64,000 bases of DNA from Methanolacinia petrolearia DSM 11571 (GTDB lineage Archaea; Halobacteriota; Methanomicrobia; Methanomicrobiales; Methanomicrobiaceae). Every line of letters starts with the position of its first letter. Position 1 is the stretch's first letter. Where the stretch lies: the NCBI RefSeq assembly GCF_000147875.1, contig NC_014507.1, positions 434,001 to 498,000 of the forward strand. The letters run 5' to 3'. A program made the translations under genes and the position numbers. The notes beneath the pieces are model-generated. The model was not told the DNA's origin and did not search any database. It worked only from the letters and a program-made list of their open reading frames with translations. Of this stretch, positions 18,692 through 28,878 are shown one piece after another.

Positions 18692-20389
18692 ATGGATATT
18701 GATATTCGCACGCTCTCTCTCGTGGTTGTGATCGCTAATGTCTTTCAGGCGTTTGCAATCGCCTTTCTCTACGTGATTAATAAAAAATACCGTGGAATCA
18801 GCTGGTGGGTTCTTGGAAGCGCCTCTACGGCATTAGGGTTTATACTTCTGCTTCTGCGGGATGCCAGCGATATTGTGCTGGTTACAATAATTCTGGCAAA
18901 TGCCCTGATTGTAGCCGGTTCGGTTTTTACATATACCGGGATCATGCGTTTTCTCGACAAACATGAGAACTTCAGGATCGTTCTCCCTGTCTTTGTGGTT
19001 TTTATCGGACTTTATTTTTATTTTACCTATGTAAGTGACGATATCACAGTGCGAACGGCAATCTTGTCGTTATTTCTGGCCTTCTACATGTTTCTGACAT
19101 CATCGGCGCTTTTGGGAAAGGTGCCGTATGCCATAACCTGCTCTGCCCGTTTTGTCGCGGGAGTTGAGACAACTCTCGCATGTTTTCTTGTATTCCGTGG
19201 CTGGTATGTCCTCTTCGTGACTCCTATCGAAACCCTCTTCACTTCAGCGATTATCCAATATGTGTCATTCCTGTTTTTCTTTGGCGGAGGTTTCCTTTTA
19301 ACAGTCGGGCTTATCATTATGGTCAACCAGCGGCTGAATGCGGATGTGGTCGAGGCAAAGGAGGAGTTCGAACTTTTCTTCCGCACCAGCCCCGACGGGA
19401 TTGTAATCTCGCGTCTCGACGGCGGGGTAATAATAGACATCAATGAAGGTTTTACTAATCTTACAGGGTTTGACCGTGATGATACGATCGGGTCCTCGAC
19501 CCTTGAGATCAATATGTGGAAAGATCCCGGCGACCTGAAGGAAATTTTTGGCGAAGTCCGGAAGAAAGGATTCTGCGAGAATTATGAAACCATCTTAAGG
19601 CGAAAAGATTGCAGCGAGATTACAAGTATTGTCTCTGCCAAGTCCATAACCCTGCAGGGTGTTCCCTGTATCATCAGCGTGACAAGGGATATTACGGATC
19701 GTAAGCGGGCGGAGGAGGCACTCCGGCAGGCCAACCGGAAGTTAAACCTGCTCTCCAGCATCACCCGGCACGATATCCTGAATTCGATCACCGTCATTGC
19801 CGGTTATCTCGGCCTTGCCCGGGAAGAACCCGCAGGGCCGAAGCTGAAAGGTTACCTGGATCACCTCGATGCGAGTGCAAAGACGATACAGCACCAGATC
19901 GAGTTCACTCGTGAATACCAGGAGATCGGAGTGAATGCAGCCACCTGGCAGAATGTCGAAGAAAATGTCAGGAATGCCGCATCTGAATTTAAGATTGGAG
20001 ATGTGATCCTTACCATAGAATGCAGTGATGTTGAGATATTCGCAGATCCGCTCCTCCGGAAGGTATTCTACAACTTCTTTGATAATTCATTCAGGTATGC
20101 ACCTCCGTTTACGACGATCACGGTCTCATGTAAGGAGAAGGGGGACGGACTGTCTGTTATATTCGCCGATGATGGCGTAGGAATCACGAAAGAAGTCAGG
20201 AAGCACCTGTTCGAGAGAGGTTTTGGGAATCATACCGGTCTCGGTCTTTTCCTTTCGAGGGAGATCCTTGCAATCACAGGAATTACGATCACTGAAAACG
20301 GTGGAGCCGGGAAGGGTGCCAGTTTCGAGATGACTGTTCCGAAAGGAGCATATCGTGTTTCCGATGACGAAGCGAATCAGATGCAATGA
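18692..20389 (+). CDS. Seven-helix membrane PAS histidine kinase
   Basis: The 565-residue protein has seven N-terminal membrane helices (residues about 8-235), a PAS domain (about 245-360: FRTSPDGIVISRLDGGVIIDINEGF), a degenerate dimerisation helix with the phospho-acceptor candidate in SITRHDILNSITVIAGYLGL, and a HATPase domain with FFDNSFRY (N box), FADDGVGI (G1) and GNHTGLGLFLSREIL (G2). This is the archaeal HK layout with the H-D-x-x-N motif. No response regulator is adjacent. Confidence 0.88.
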   Translation: MDIDIRTLSLVVVIANVFQAFAIAFLYVINKKYRGISWWVLGSASTALGFILLLLRDASDIVLVTIILANALIVAGSVFTYTGIMRFLDKHENFRIVLPVFVVFIGLYFYFTYVSDDITVRTAILSLFLAFYMFLTSSALLGKVPYAITCSARFVAGVETTLACFLVFRGWYVLFVTPIETLFTSAIIQYVSFLFFFGGGFLLTVGLIIMVNQRLNADVVEAKEEFELFFRTSPDGIVISRLDGGVIIDINEGFTNLTGFDRDDTIGSSTLEINMWKDPGDLKEIFGEVRKKGFCENYETILRRKDCSEITSIVSAKSITLQGVPCIISVTRDITDRKRAEEALRQANRKLNLLSSITRHDILNSITVIAGYLGLAREEPAGPKLKGYLDHLDASAKTIQHQIEFTREYQEIGVNAATWQNVEENVRNAASEFKIGDVILTIECSDVEIFADPLLRKVFYNFFDNSFRYAPPFTTITVSCKEKGDGLSVIFADDGVGITKEVRKHLFERGFGNHTGLGLFLSREILAITGITITENGGAGKGASFEMTVPKGAYRVSDDEANQMQ

Positions 20390-20437
20390 TTAATCTCAGG
20401 TCTTATTATGTGTAGAATCTTCCGCAGCCTGCGAATA

Positions 20438-20938
20438 TCATTTTTTGACAACAATATTCCATTTCGTGTAGGGAAACGGGTTGAAGTCATGAAAGTTTTC
20501 CCTGGCTTGCATGTATGTTGAGACATGCTCCACGAGCCCGAAAATCTCCCACCGGCCGAACAGCTCTTTGATCCCGGCGTAATCGAAGTAATGGTGGGGC
20601 ACGCCTGCTTCGGGGCCTCCTTCGGATACGAACGTGTCCTCTTCTATTTTTATTCCCCTGCCGTACCCTCCTCCTTTTGTAGAAATCAGGGAGGACATGA
20701 ACATCCCGCCGTCGCAAAGGCTGTCGTAGATGTTGTCTACGGATTTTTCTATATTTTCAATGGTGTTGTGATGCAGGGCGTTCCATGAAAAAGTGCCGTG
20801 AAATCCCAGATCGAAAGAGTTTCGTCCGGAAATGCACCTTCAAGCATTTTTATAAATTTGTAGACTTCGGGCTGGGGAAGAGTCTCTATATATTTGTCGT
20901 CTAAAAAAAGTTCGTTCCATGTTGCCATTATATAGAGT
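20438..20938 (-). pseudogene. Broken class I methyltransferase
   Basis: The 5' part (ATG at 20938, MATWNELFLDDKYIETLPQP) and the 3' part (GTFSWNALHHNTIENIEKSV through GPEAGVPHHYFDYAGIKELF) are recognisable ends of one methyltransferase. The central SAM-binding region, roughly 100 residues, is missing, and the two parts are in different frames, joined near position 20800. An internal deletion with frameshift therefore inactivated the gene. Confidence 0.8.
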
Positions 20939-21024
20939 CGATTCCGACTGCTTAAAGCTGCTTTGAACGACGACCTCGTCCTTCGGCACATTATTTAATA
21001 TTTTATGACATAAATCTCAGTAAT

Positions 21025-21318
21025 ATGAACTCGTCTCCGCTTGAGTTGCTGAAAGAACATGAGGATGAAATCACCCGGAGCTTCGGCGTCAGGAGGATCG
21101 GCATATTCGGATCGTTTGCAAGGGGAGAGGAGAGTCCGGAGAGCGACGTCGATATCTTCGTCGAATTCCAGGCCGGCAAAAAAACGTTTGATAATTACAT
21201 GGGCCTGAAAAATTTTCTCGAATCTTTGTTTGAAAGAAAGATCGATCTCGCGACTTACGAGGGACTGAACCCTCATATCCGGGAGAGTGTAGTGAACGGG
21301 GTGATCTATGCCTCGTGA
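21025..21318 (+). CDS. mntA: MntA-like nucleotidyltransferase antitoxin
   Basis: A 97-residue minimal nucleotidyltransferase with the GSFARG motif at 29-34 and the metal-binding Asp41 and Asp43 in SDVD. In HepT/MntA pairs this protein adds AMP to a tyrosine of HepT and silences the toxin. It overlaps the hepT gene by 11 bases. The promoter region has an AT-rich stretch about 25 bp upstream. Confidence 0.88.
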   Translation: MNSSPLELLKEHEDEITRSFGVRRIGIFGSFARGEESPESDVDIFVEFQAGKKTFDNYMGLKNFLESLFERKIDLATYEGLNPHIRESVVNGVIYAS

Positions 21319-21640
21319 TATGGATCTGTATTTCAGTGATATCGTAGATGCGGCGAACAATATTCTGGATTATACTAAAGGGATCGATTATGATGATTTC
21401 ATATCGAACCAGATGTGCATCGATGCGGTTATCAAGAATTTTCTTGTGATTGGCGAGGCTGTAAAGAAGATCCCCGAAGAGATAAAATCGCAACATTCGT
21501 CCATAGACTGGAAGAATATCGCCGGACTTCGTGATGTTTTAGTCCATGCCTATTTCAGAATTGATGATGAGATACTTTGGGACATCGTTCAGAACAAGCT
21601 TGAAGACCTCAGGGACGAAGTCCTGAAGATGTCTGAATAA
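21308..21640 (+). CDS. hepT: HepT-like toxin (HEPN ribonuclease)
   Basis: The 110-residue HEPN protein carries the RX4HXY motif as Arg75, His80 and Tyr82 (GLRDVLVHAY), the RNase active site and AMP-accepting tyrosine region of HepT toxins. Its start lies inside the 3' end of mntA. The pair is a type VII toxin-antitoxin module, probably stabilising this accessory region or limiting phage. Confidence 0.88.
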   Translation: MPRDMDLYFSDIVDAANNILDYTKGIDYDDFISNQMCIDAVIKNFLVIGEAVKKIPEEIKSQHSSIDWKNIAGLRDVLVHAYFRIDDEILWDIVQNKLEDLRDEVLKMSE

Positions 21641-21654
21641 CCCGAATCGGGAGT

Positions 21655-22236
21655 TTATGTTACGGTTGCCTTACCGATAAGCGGGATTACCAGGGCTCCG
21701 ATAAGAAAAATGAAGAGACCGACTGTTATTATAATCGCGGCCACAAAAGCTCCTGCCGCTTCTCCCGTACTCATCTTATGAAGTTCGCGGATTCCAAGAA
21801 CATTGAGAACAGCCGACCAGATTATGAAAATGAAACCGATAACCGGAATCCAGTCAAAAAGGAGCATCGGGGTGCTGGCATAGACAAAGGCTTTTATCGT
21901 CTGCATGCCCCCTCCCTTTCCACAGAGAATGTAAACCCAGAAATGAAGCAGCATAACAAAAATGACTGTCTGGACAAGGGAGCTGATAACGGCGAAGGCG
22001 AATATAAAGAAAATATTTTCCGAACCCGGTATCAGTGCGATCGTTTCTGCGTCTATCCCCGCATATTTGACAATTGTAAATAAAACCGAGTTGATTATAA
22101 AAAGAACAGCAAAATAAGTTAATACCTCTTTTGGCTCGTCATTTTCCGACTGATGAAAAGATTCGACAGGGTCCAAAAGGACTTCCGTTATTCTAACGAT
22201 TATTTTGTCGATCATAATTTTTGAATATTCTCTCAA
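21655..22236 (-). CDS. Yip1 family membrane protein 1
   Basis: A 193-residue protein with five membrane segments and the family start REYSKIMIDKIIVRITEVLL followed by DPVESFHQSENDEPKEVLTY. The IRELHKMSTGEAAGAF segment matches the RELHEIS/T-x-R-A block of its two neighbours. Yip1-domain proteins in eukaryotes act in vesicle traffic; in methanogens their role is unknown. It is the most diverged of three tandem paralogues. Confidence 0.8.
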   Translation of the reverse strand: MREYSKIMIDKIIVRITEVLLDPVESFHQSENDEPKEVLTYFAVLFIINSVLFTIVKYAGIDAETIALIPGSENIFFIFAFAVISSLVQTVIFVMLLHFWVYILCGKGGGMQTIKAFVYASTPMLLFDWIPVIGFIFIIWSAVLNVLGIRELHKMSTGEAAGAFVAAIIITVGLFIFLIGALVIPLIGKATVT

Positions 22237-22312
22237 ATTTAACTTAAATTATTTTATTTTGTTCTGATTTGAAAAAAAGTCTAATAGTCAGTCTTTAAAT
22301 TTGGCAAAAAAA

Positions 22313-22918
22313 TTAAGGAGTATATGCCGCGGCAGGAATCGTATTCAGGTGCGAGATCAGGTACAGCGAAACGAAGAGAAGAAGGAGAAGCGGTATTACG
22401 ATTGCGATTACAAGAGCAACCGCCGCTCTCGCGGTACTGATCTCGTGCAGCTCGCGGACTCCCAAAACGCCGAGAAGAAACGACCAGATCAAAAATATAA
22501 TGCCGATATACGGAATCCACCCGAGGAGAAACTCCGGTGTGACGCCGTAGACGAAAGCCTTTGCAGTCTGGATGAGCCCCTTCCGTCCGCCGAGAATATA
22601 CACCCAGAGATGAAGCCACAAGACAAAAAGGGCCGACATGACAAGGGAGCTTAAAACCGCGAAGACGAATATAAAGAAAACGCCCCCGGGTCCTGTCGGG
22701 GACAGTCCCCCCATGTACGAGCCTGCTTGCAGGTATATGACAATTGTATGCAATAACGAATTGACCAGGAGAATAACGGCGAAATAGGTGATTATCATTC
22801 CCTGCGGATCATCCCGCGACTCCTGAAACGTCTCTACAGGATTCAAAAAAATTCCTTTTATTTTTGCAACGATGTCCTCTACATCTGTCATAATTTGTGA
22901 ATATTCTCGTAAGTCCAA
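22313..22918 (-). CDS. Yip1 family membrane protein 2
   Basis: A 201-residue paralogue with the same layout: LREYSQIMTDVEDIVAKIKG, NPVETFQESRDDPQGMIITY, five membrane helices, GVRELHEISTARAAVALVIA. It lies 76 bp from the next paralogue and 203 bp from the previous one, each probably with its own promoter. Function unknown. Confidence 0.8.
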   Translation of the reverse strand: MDLREYSQIMTDVEDIVAKIKGIFLNPVETFQESRDDPQGMIITYFAVILLVNSLLHTIVIYLQAGSYMGGLSPTGPGGVFFIFVFAVLSSLVMSALFVLWLHLWVYILGGRKGLIQTAKAFVYGVTPEFLLGWIPYIGIIFLIWSFLLGVLGVRELHEISTARAAVALVIAIVIPLLLLLFVSLYLISHLNTIPAAAYTP

Positions 22919-23121
22919 TTTAAATCATTTTATTCATTCCAGCCTGTAACAGTCGGTCACATATTCGCGAATTTATTTGAAATTGCCGACAAAGGCCAAT
23001 AATTCTTCAAAAAAACGGTCATGAAACAAAGTCTTCATACACGGTTTCATGAAATCACAACGTGATTTGTATGTAATATCATCCGGTTACCCGCCAACCC
23101 CGAAAAAAAAGATTCGGGAAT

Positions 23122-23697
23122 TTATGCAATATTTACTAAGGCCATATACGAGGCGAATAGAACTATCGCAAGGATGACGAGAAGGACGATCGGTACCACA
23201 ATCGCGATTGCAAGAGCGACTCCCGCTCTCGCAATACTAATCTCATGCAGGTCCCGGATTCCCAGGACACTGAGGATAAACGACCAGATAAGGAAGATAA
23301 AGCCGATGTACGGTAACCATCCCAAAAGAAAATACGGGGTGCCGGCATATACAAAAGTCTTTGCAGTCTGGAAGATCCCCTTTCGTCCGCCGAGAATATA
23401 CACCCAGACGTGAAGCCATGCTACAAAAAGAACAGCCAGGATAAGGGAACTGAAAACGGCGAATCCGAATATAAAGAATATGTTCCCCGAACCCGGTATT
23501 GTGTCGGAGGGGGGATTCAGTCCCACTATTGACATAATCGTATAGAATAACGAATTGATTATGACAAGAACGGCATAGTAGGTTAATACCGCTTTTGGCT
23601 CCTCATCCTTCGACTGAAGGAATGTTTCGACGGGATCCAAAAGAATTCCTTTTATCTTTGCGATAATGCTGTCGATCATAATGCCTGAATATTTCAT
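23122..23697 (-). CDS. Yip1 family membrane protein 3
   Basis: A 191-residue paralogue (MKYSGIMIDSIIAKIKGILL, DPVETFLQSKDEEPKAVLTY, GIRDLHEISIARAGVALAIA) with five membrane helices. It is closest to copy 2, consistent with recent tandem duplication. Downstream, a small hairpin AAATCAC-aac-GTGATTT (23052-23068) may help termination before copy 2. Confidence 0.8.
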   Translation of the reverse strand: MKYSGIMIDSIIAKIKGILLDPVETFLQSKDEEPKAVLTYYAVLVIINSLFYTIMSIVGLNPPSDTIPGSGNIFFIFGFAVFSSLILAVLFVAWLHVWVYILGGRKGIFQTAKTFVYAGTPYFLLGWLPYIGFIFLIWSFILSVLGIRDLHEISIARAGVALAIAIVVPIVLLVILAIVLFASYMALVNIA

Positions 23698-23841
23698 TAA
23701 ATTTAATTTATATCATTCCATTCGGTTAATTTGAAAAATACCGGTCCATGTCGGGAGACTGCGGACCTTTCCGGGGAAAAAAAGGGTCTTATCTTTGAAA
23801 GGAGCCAGGTCGATCAACAGCGGCGCCGGTTTCATTCAGGG

Positions 23842-25593
23842 TCATCCGGCTGCTTTCCCGCCGGTCATCTCCATCTGTCTTCTGACCATACCGGCAAAGA
23901 TTCCGTTCATACTCTTCAACTCCTCCGGTCTGCCGCTCTCCTTCACCATGCCGTTTTCGAGCACTACAATCTTATCCGCAGTGGCAACGGTACGCATCCG
24001 GTGGGCAATAACAAGCACCGTTTTATTCCTGACAAGCTCCGAAATGCCCGCCTGTATCCTTGTCTCGTTCTCCACGTCCAAAGAGGCGGTCGCCTCGTCG
24101 AGCAGCACGATGGGAGCGTCCTTGAGCAGTGCCCGGGCAATGGAAATACGCTGTCTTTCTCCGCCCGATAGTTTTTCGCCGTTCTCGCCTATGACGGTCT
24201 GATATCCGTCGGGTAATTTGTTCACGAACTCGTCGCACTGCGCCAGTCCGGCCACCCGCAGGACCTCTTCGTCACTGGCCCCATGCCTTCCGATACGTAT
24301 GTTCTCCATTACCGAAGTGTTGAAAAGAACAACATCCTGGAACACCACCGAATAATATTTCAGCAGCGTTTCGGGATCTATCTCTTTGATATCCTGGTTG
24401 CCGAGCAGTATCCTGCCCGAATTAACATCCCAGAACCGGGCGGCCAGTTTAGCCGAGGTGCTCTTCCCGCCGCCCGACGGTCCCACCAGGGCGGTTATTT
24501 CACCCTGCTTTGCGATGAATGACACGTCCCGCAGGACCTGCTTTCCCGTCTCGTAAGAGAAATCGACATGGTCGAAACCGATATCGAAGTTCTCCGGGGA
24601 AAATTCAGTCCTGCCCGTATAGACCGGCAATGCCTCCATCTCTCTCATGCGGTTTATCCGGACGTCAAGGTAGAACAACACAGCCAGGTTATTGAACACT
24701 TCGTTGATGGGCTCGAATATGAGTGTTGCGAGGATCAGGAACACGAGGTACGTGAAGAGATCCACACTGCCTGCCACCAGCAGACCGGCACCGACAAGGA
24801 TAACACTTACAAGGCCCAGTTTCAATAAGCCTTTGGAGCTGTTGACCAGGAGACCTATCACCAGTTCCCCGCTGATGAGGCTTCTCTCGTAATTATCAAG
24901 CTTCCTGTCCAGGTCACGGAGGTATTTTTCCTCGTTGCTGTATGCCTTTATCTCCTGTATCGTGTCCAGGCCTTCCTGGATATGTTCGCTGACGTTCCTG
25001 CTTTGATCGTAAACATTCTTCTGGTTTTTGCGCTGCATCTTTTTGGAGAGAAGGATTACCACCAGGGCAAGCGGAGCCGGCCAGAGCAGGGCAAGTGCCA
25101 GCATCCAGTTGTAGACAAAAACCATGATGCCCATGATTGTCAGGAAGATGACGGATGCGAAGAGCTGGGGCACTGCATGGGAGAATGTGTGCTCCAGTTC
25201 GGTATTGTCCTGCATGATCGTGGAACTGAGATCCGAGAGGTTCTTTTCCGCGAAGAAGGACAATGGCAACTTGCGAAGCTTCTCTGCCAGTGCCAGACGG
25301 CGATTGGCGCTTTCTTCGTAGATAGTCGTATATGTGCTGCGGTACTGGAGCCGGGCAATTACCCATGTCACAATAATAAACAGAACTGCTATCGCGATGT
25401 AGTACCGGATATCGTTGCCGGGAACTCCTGCCTCTCCCGTCAGCGGTCGGAGATATTCGTCAAGGAAGAGGAAAACATACACTGCTGGGAGCATCAGCGC
25501 AAAGTCGAGAAGGAGGGTGAAGAAAGTGCCCTTCACGAAGTCCCCGGCCCCTTTCCTCGAGAGGGCCAGCCTGTCCATCAGAAATTTAAGCAT
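23842..25593 (-). CDS. ABC exporter, fused permease-ATPase, subunit B
   Basis: The 583-residue half-transporter has six membrane helices (residues 20-310) and a C-terminal nucleotide-binding domain: Walker A GPSGGGKST, Q-loop region YYSVVFQDVVLFNTSVMENI, signature LSGGERQRISIARALL and Walker B PIVLLDEATASLD with a following H-loop (VLVIAHRMRT). It overlaps the upstream exporter gene by eight bases, so the two form a heterodimer. The cargo is unknown; the nearby secreted-protein cluster is a possible but unproven source of substrate. Confidence 0.92.
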   Translation of the reverse strand: MLKFLMDRLALSRKGAGDFVKGTFFTLLLDFALMLPAVYVFLFLDEYLRPLTGEAGVPGNDIRYYIAIAVLFIIVTWVIARLQYRSTYTTIYEESANRRLALAEKLRKLPLSFFAEKNLSDLSSTIMQDNTELEHTFSHAVPQLFASVIFLTIMGIMVFVYNWMLALALLWPAPLALVVILLSKKMQRKNQKNVYDQSRNVSEHIQEGLDTIQEIKAYSNEEKYLRDLDRKLDNYERSLISGELVIGLLVNSSKGLLKLGLVSVILVGAGLLVAGSVDLFTYLVFLILATLIFEPINEVFNNLAVLFYLDVRINRMREMEALPVYTGRTEFSPENFDIGFDHVDFSYETGKQVLRDVSFIAKQGEITALVGPSGGGKSTSAKLAARFWDVNSGRILLGNQDIKEIDPETLLKYYSVVFQDVVLFNTSVMENIRIGRHGASDEEVLRVAGLAQCDEFVNKLPDGYQTVIGENGEKLSGGERQRISIARALLKDAPIVLLDEATASLDVENETRIQAGISELVRNKTVLVIAHRMRTVATADKIVVLENGMVKESGRPEELKSMNGIFAGMVRRQMEMTGGKAAG

Positions 25594-27349
25594 GGAGAGC
25601 CTCCTTTCCTATGGTCCATTGAACCGATCTCTGGTATTCGTTCCACATTTTGGCGTAAAGGCCGTCTTTGTCAAGCAACTCCTGGTGACTTCCCTGTTCG
25701 GCAATCTTTCCGTTTTCGATCACCAGGATGGTGTCTACGTCGACTACGCTCGTAAGCCTGTGGGCGATCATGAGCACGGTTTTGCCCTCCGTAAGTTTCC
25801 CAAGTGCCTCCAGTATGAGGTGCTCGTTCTCCGGGTCGGTGAATGCGGTAGCCTCGTCCATCACCACTATGGGAGCGTCTTTTAGTATGGCACGGGCCAA
25901 TGCGATTCTCTGCTGCTCCCCGCCGGAAAGGTATGTGCCCTCCGCTCCGATCTTTGTATCCAGCCCCTTGGGCAGTCTGTCTATTATCTCCCTGCATTGC
26001 GCCTTCTCCAGTGCAGATTCAACTTCTTCGGGGGTTGCGCCGGGATTGCCGTAGCAGATATTGTCATAAAGGCTGGCCCTGAACAGACTGGTGTTCTGGA
26101 AGACGAACGAGACGTTTTGCATGAGTTCCTCCGGGTCGATCTCCCTCACATTACTTCCCCCGATGAAGACTTTTCCTTCGTCCGTGTCCCAGAAACGGGG
26201 GACGAGACGTGCGATTGTGGTCTTGCCGCTGCCCGACGGACCGACCAGTGCGAATGTCTTTCCTTTCGGGACGGTGAAACTGATATCATCGACAGCCTTC
26301 CGGCTGGTGCCGGGATAAGTGAAGGATACGTCTTCAAAACGGATCTCGTTTCCATGGATTGGTTTCGGGTCGGATGATACGGGCAGGGGCTTTACATCGG
26401 TGAGTTCGTCTATCCGGTTGATGGCCTCTTCGGCCTGGCCCATCGCCTGCCTGATATACATGCTCTTCATGATGCTGTTGGCAAAGACGGGCGTGATGAG
26501 GATGTAAAAGAGCAGGTCCACGACGATACCGGCATAGTTCGCCGAATTGCCGATCATAAGGATGGCCACGGGTACCAGTATATATGCGAAGCTGTGGATG
26601 CCCACCGTATAAGCGGTCATAGGCGTCTCCCATGATATCGTATAGTTGAAGACCATCTCCTTGTACCTGATTATGCTCTTCTGAAAACTCTTGAAGGAGT
26701 AGACAGTCTGCTGAAACACTTTGACTACGGGTATTCCACGCACGTATTCGACCGCTTCGGTGTTCATTTCCTCGAGCGAGTCCATGTAGGTTTTAAGGAA
26801 ATACTTCCCTTTGGTCCCCATTGCAAAGCTCATTATTCCAAAGGATATGACCAGGGGTACAAGACAGGCCAGGCCCAGCCGCCAGTCGAAGATAAAGATC
26901 AGGACGAGCGACACCACGGGCACGACTATACTTGCTGCCAGGTCCGGCATCTGGTGGGCAAGAAACGAGTGGGTTGTTGAAGCATTATCATCAATTATCT
27001 TTCGAATGCGTCCGCAGGTGTTGTTGTCGAAGAACCCAAGGGGAAAAGAGACGATCTTTTTCATCGCCTGCCTGCGCATCTCGACTTCGACACGGAATGC
27101 GGCAAGATGGGAGATGGTCAGTGCCAGGAAATATATGCCGATGCCCGCTATTGCAGTGCCGGCAGCCCACCATGCATAGGTACCTATGAGGGCCTGCGAT
27201 GTAACCGTGGCCGGACTGAGAAATTCCCTGATGATCAGCCATATGAATATCAGGGGCAGTATGCCCAGCAGGGAACTCAGCGCCGATATCAGTAGTGAGG
27301 CAGGAAGCATGTACTTTCTGCCGACCATGTATCTTTGAAATCTTGACAA
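25586..27349 (-). CDS. ABC exporter, fused permease-ATPase, subunit A
   Basis: The 587-residue half-transporter has the same design: six membrane helices, Walker A GPSGSGKTT, YDNICYGNPGATPEEVESAL, signature LSGGEQQRIALARAIL and Walker B PIVVMDEATAFTD. Both subunits keep complete signature motifs; the residue after the Walker B Asp-Glu is Ala in both. It is the first gene of the pair, with 636 bp of non-coding DNA upstream. Confidence 0.92.
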   Translation of the reverse strand: MSRFQRYMVGRKYMLPASLLISALSSLLGILPLIFIWLIIREFLSPATVTSQALIGTYAWWAAGTAIAGIGIYFLALTISHLAAFRVEVEMRRQAMKKIVSFPLGFFDNNTCGRIRKIIDDNASTTHSFLAHQMPDLAASIVVPVVSLVLIFIFDWRLGLACLVPLVISFGIMSFAMGTKGKYFLKTYMDSLEEMNTEAVEYVRGIPVVKVFQQTVYSFKSFQKSIIRYKEMVFNYTISWETPMTAYTVGIHSFAYILVPVAILMIGNSANYAGIVVDLLFYILITPVFANSIMKSMYIRQAMGQAEEAINRIDELTDVKPLPVSSDPKPIHGNEIRFEDVSFTYPGTSRKAVDDISFTVPKGKTFALVGPSGSGKTTIARLVPRFWDTDEGKVFIGGSNVREIDPEELMQNVSFVFQNTSLFRASLYDNICYGNPGATPEEVESALEKAQCREIIDRLPKGLDTKIGAEGTYLSGGEQQRIALARAILKDAPIVVMDEATAFTDPENEHLILEALGKLTEGKTVLMIAHRLTSVVDVDTILVIENGKIAEQGSHQELLDKDGLYAKMWNEYQRSVQWTIGKEALHA

Positions 27350-27985
27350 TGTGTTTATAATATCACCCTCTCACCCGATCCGTTCACGTTTTACCCCCAT
27401 CTTCGGGTTTTTCCGGATTTTCGGACCCGGCTAGACTAACCTTCATGCGTTAACCTGCAAGGGTAGCATTAAGATGAACCTAACTTTCTTTGATTATCGG
27501 ATTTCTTTCGAAATTACTGTTACAAAAGTCGCAGTCACGGTTTTTCTGGCGGGAAAAAAAACGAGGGGACGAAAACGAAAGAGATTGAAGAAACCGATCG
27601 CAGGATTGATGAACCTGACAGGTCGTTCCTGAATACGAACCATCTTCCGTACGGTTCTCCCGGGATGGATAATAGTTAGGAAAACCAGATCTCCATATAG
27701 TTCCGGACAAGACAGGCTGCCACAGAAAAAGACACTTCCCGTATGATTAGAAAGATCACGCGACAGTTCTGCGATCGAATCTACGAAATATGGATGAGCA
27801 ACCCCACTGTAGGCAGTGCTCCCGCCAGGAATAGATCTGGATCTGTGATTAAAGAAGGGAGTGGAATGTTTATGATGTTCAAAGGTCTACCTTCAAACAA
27901 CCGGCCAATTAAGGAATAAATATTATTTTGTCTTCTGAAAGTGGCCCTTTAAAAAAATACAATCCTTTCCATGCTCTGATTCCTT
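27350..27985. other. Non-coding or decayed intergenic stretch
   Basis: I find no credible gene in these 636 bp. Short open frames on both strands (for example a 58-codon plus-strand frame from about 27742) have no recognisable features. A CGTACGGTTCT string near 27650 looks like the 3' strand of group II intron domain V, but its pairing partner is absent. Promoter signals for the exporter should lie in the left 100 bp. Confidence 0.4.
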
Positions 27986-28858
27986 TTATAGAAAGAATTC
28001 TGTAAAATATACAACTATTGTAGAAATGACAAACCCCAGCACAAACGCACTGCTCTCAATCCATTTCCCGGATATCTTCGATCTCAGGCAGTATATAATA
28101 GTGGCCGATACTAAAGACGTTGCAATAACCGGAATTATCCGTAAAGGAAAAATGGTCCGGACACAGGGGAGAGTTGTAAGAAAAGGCCAGGGAAGTAAAA
28201 CAAGAAATGCTGCAAATATCACAGCTTCCAAAATTCTCAGATCAGAAATCTTATAACTTTCCTTCTGTAGTTCATTTAACAAAATAAGTATCAATGCTGA
28301 AAGAGATGCAGCTGCAACAGAAACACCAAACCAAATGATCCCTGGAATTAAGAGCAGCAGAAGCACCAAAAGACGCTTATCAAATTTAAAATTTTCATAG
28401 TATCTTTGAATAAATATCAGCAGAGCTATTGCTGAGACTGAAAGAATTAAAGTGCCGGAAAAATTTCCAAAAATCCAAAGATATGGATAATAATAATCAC
28501 ACATGTATTGTGTGGTGAGGAAATACATAGGATAAGTCAGAGTTACCAAAAAAATCACAGGAAACAGATATTTTTTATCCAGGTATTCCCTGAATGCAAC
28601 AGCAGGTGATACCATTACAAGAGCCGTTCCCATAACAAGGAGTGCGGAGCCTGCAAATCCTCCGGCAGCAAATGCGGATAATGCGATAAGGAAAAATCCC
28701 AGGGTTATGCCTGTAATCAGCTGAAATTTTTCATTTTTAATCCTTGTCAAAATCAGGTATACTAAAACTGAAAACGCTGCAAAGATAATGCTGGTAAGAA
28801 TAAGAGAATTCACGAGATAATCCAGAATTCCCCCAAAAACTCCTGTTATAATATCCAT
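27986..28858 (-). CDS. Polytopic membrane protein of unknown function
   Basis: A 290-residue protein with about nine or ten hydrophobic helices and short loops, no clear motif. It is 20 bp downstream of the small secreted protein behind leader copy 1 and so shares its transcript. It belongs to an AT-rich cluster (27.9-34.2 kb) whose codon use differs from flanking metabolic genes. Confidence 0.75.
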   Translation of the reverse strand: MDIITGVFGGILDYLVNSLILTSIIFAAFSVLVYLILTRIKNEKFQLITGITLGFFLIALSAFAAGGFAGSALLVMGTALVMVSPAVAFREYLDKKYLFPVIFLVTLTYPMYFLTTQYMCDYYYPYLWIFGNFSGTLILSVSAIALLIFIQRYYENFKFDKRLLVLLLLLIPGIIWFGVSVAAASLSALILILLNELQKESYKISDLRILEAVIFAAFLVLLPWPFLTTLPCVRTIFPLRIIPVIATSLVSATIIYCLRSKISGKWIESSAFVLGFVISTIVVYFTEFFL

Positions 28859-28878
28859 AATACCTCCAAAAAATGGAT

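Noticed and set aside
27640-27700. Possible group II intron 3' end (CGTACGGTTCT)
   Set aside because: The 5' strand of domain V and any reverse-transcriptase frame are absent; an 11-base match is too little.
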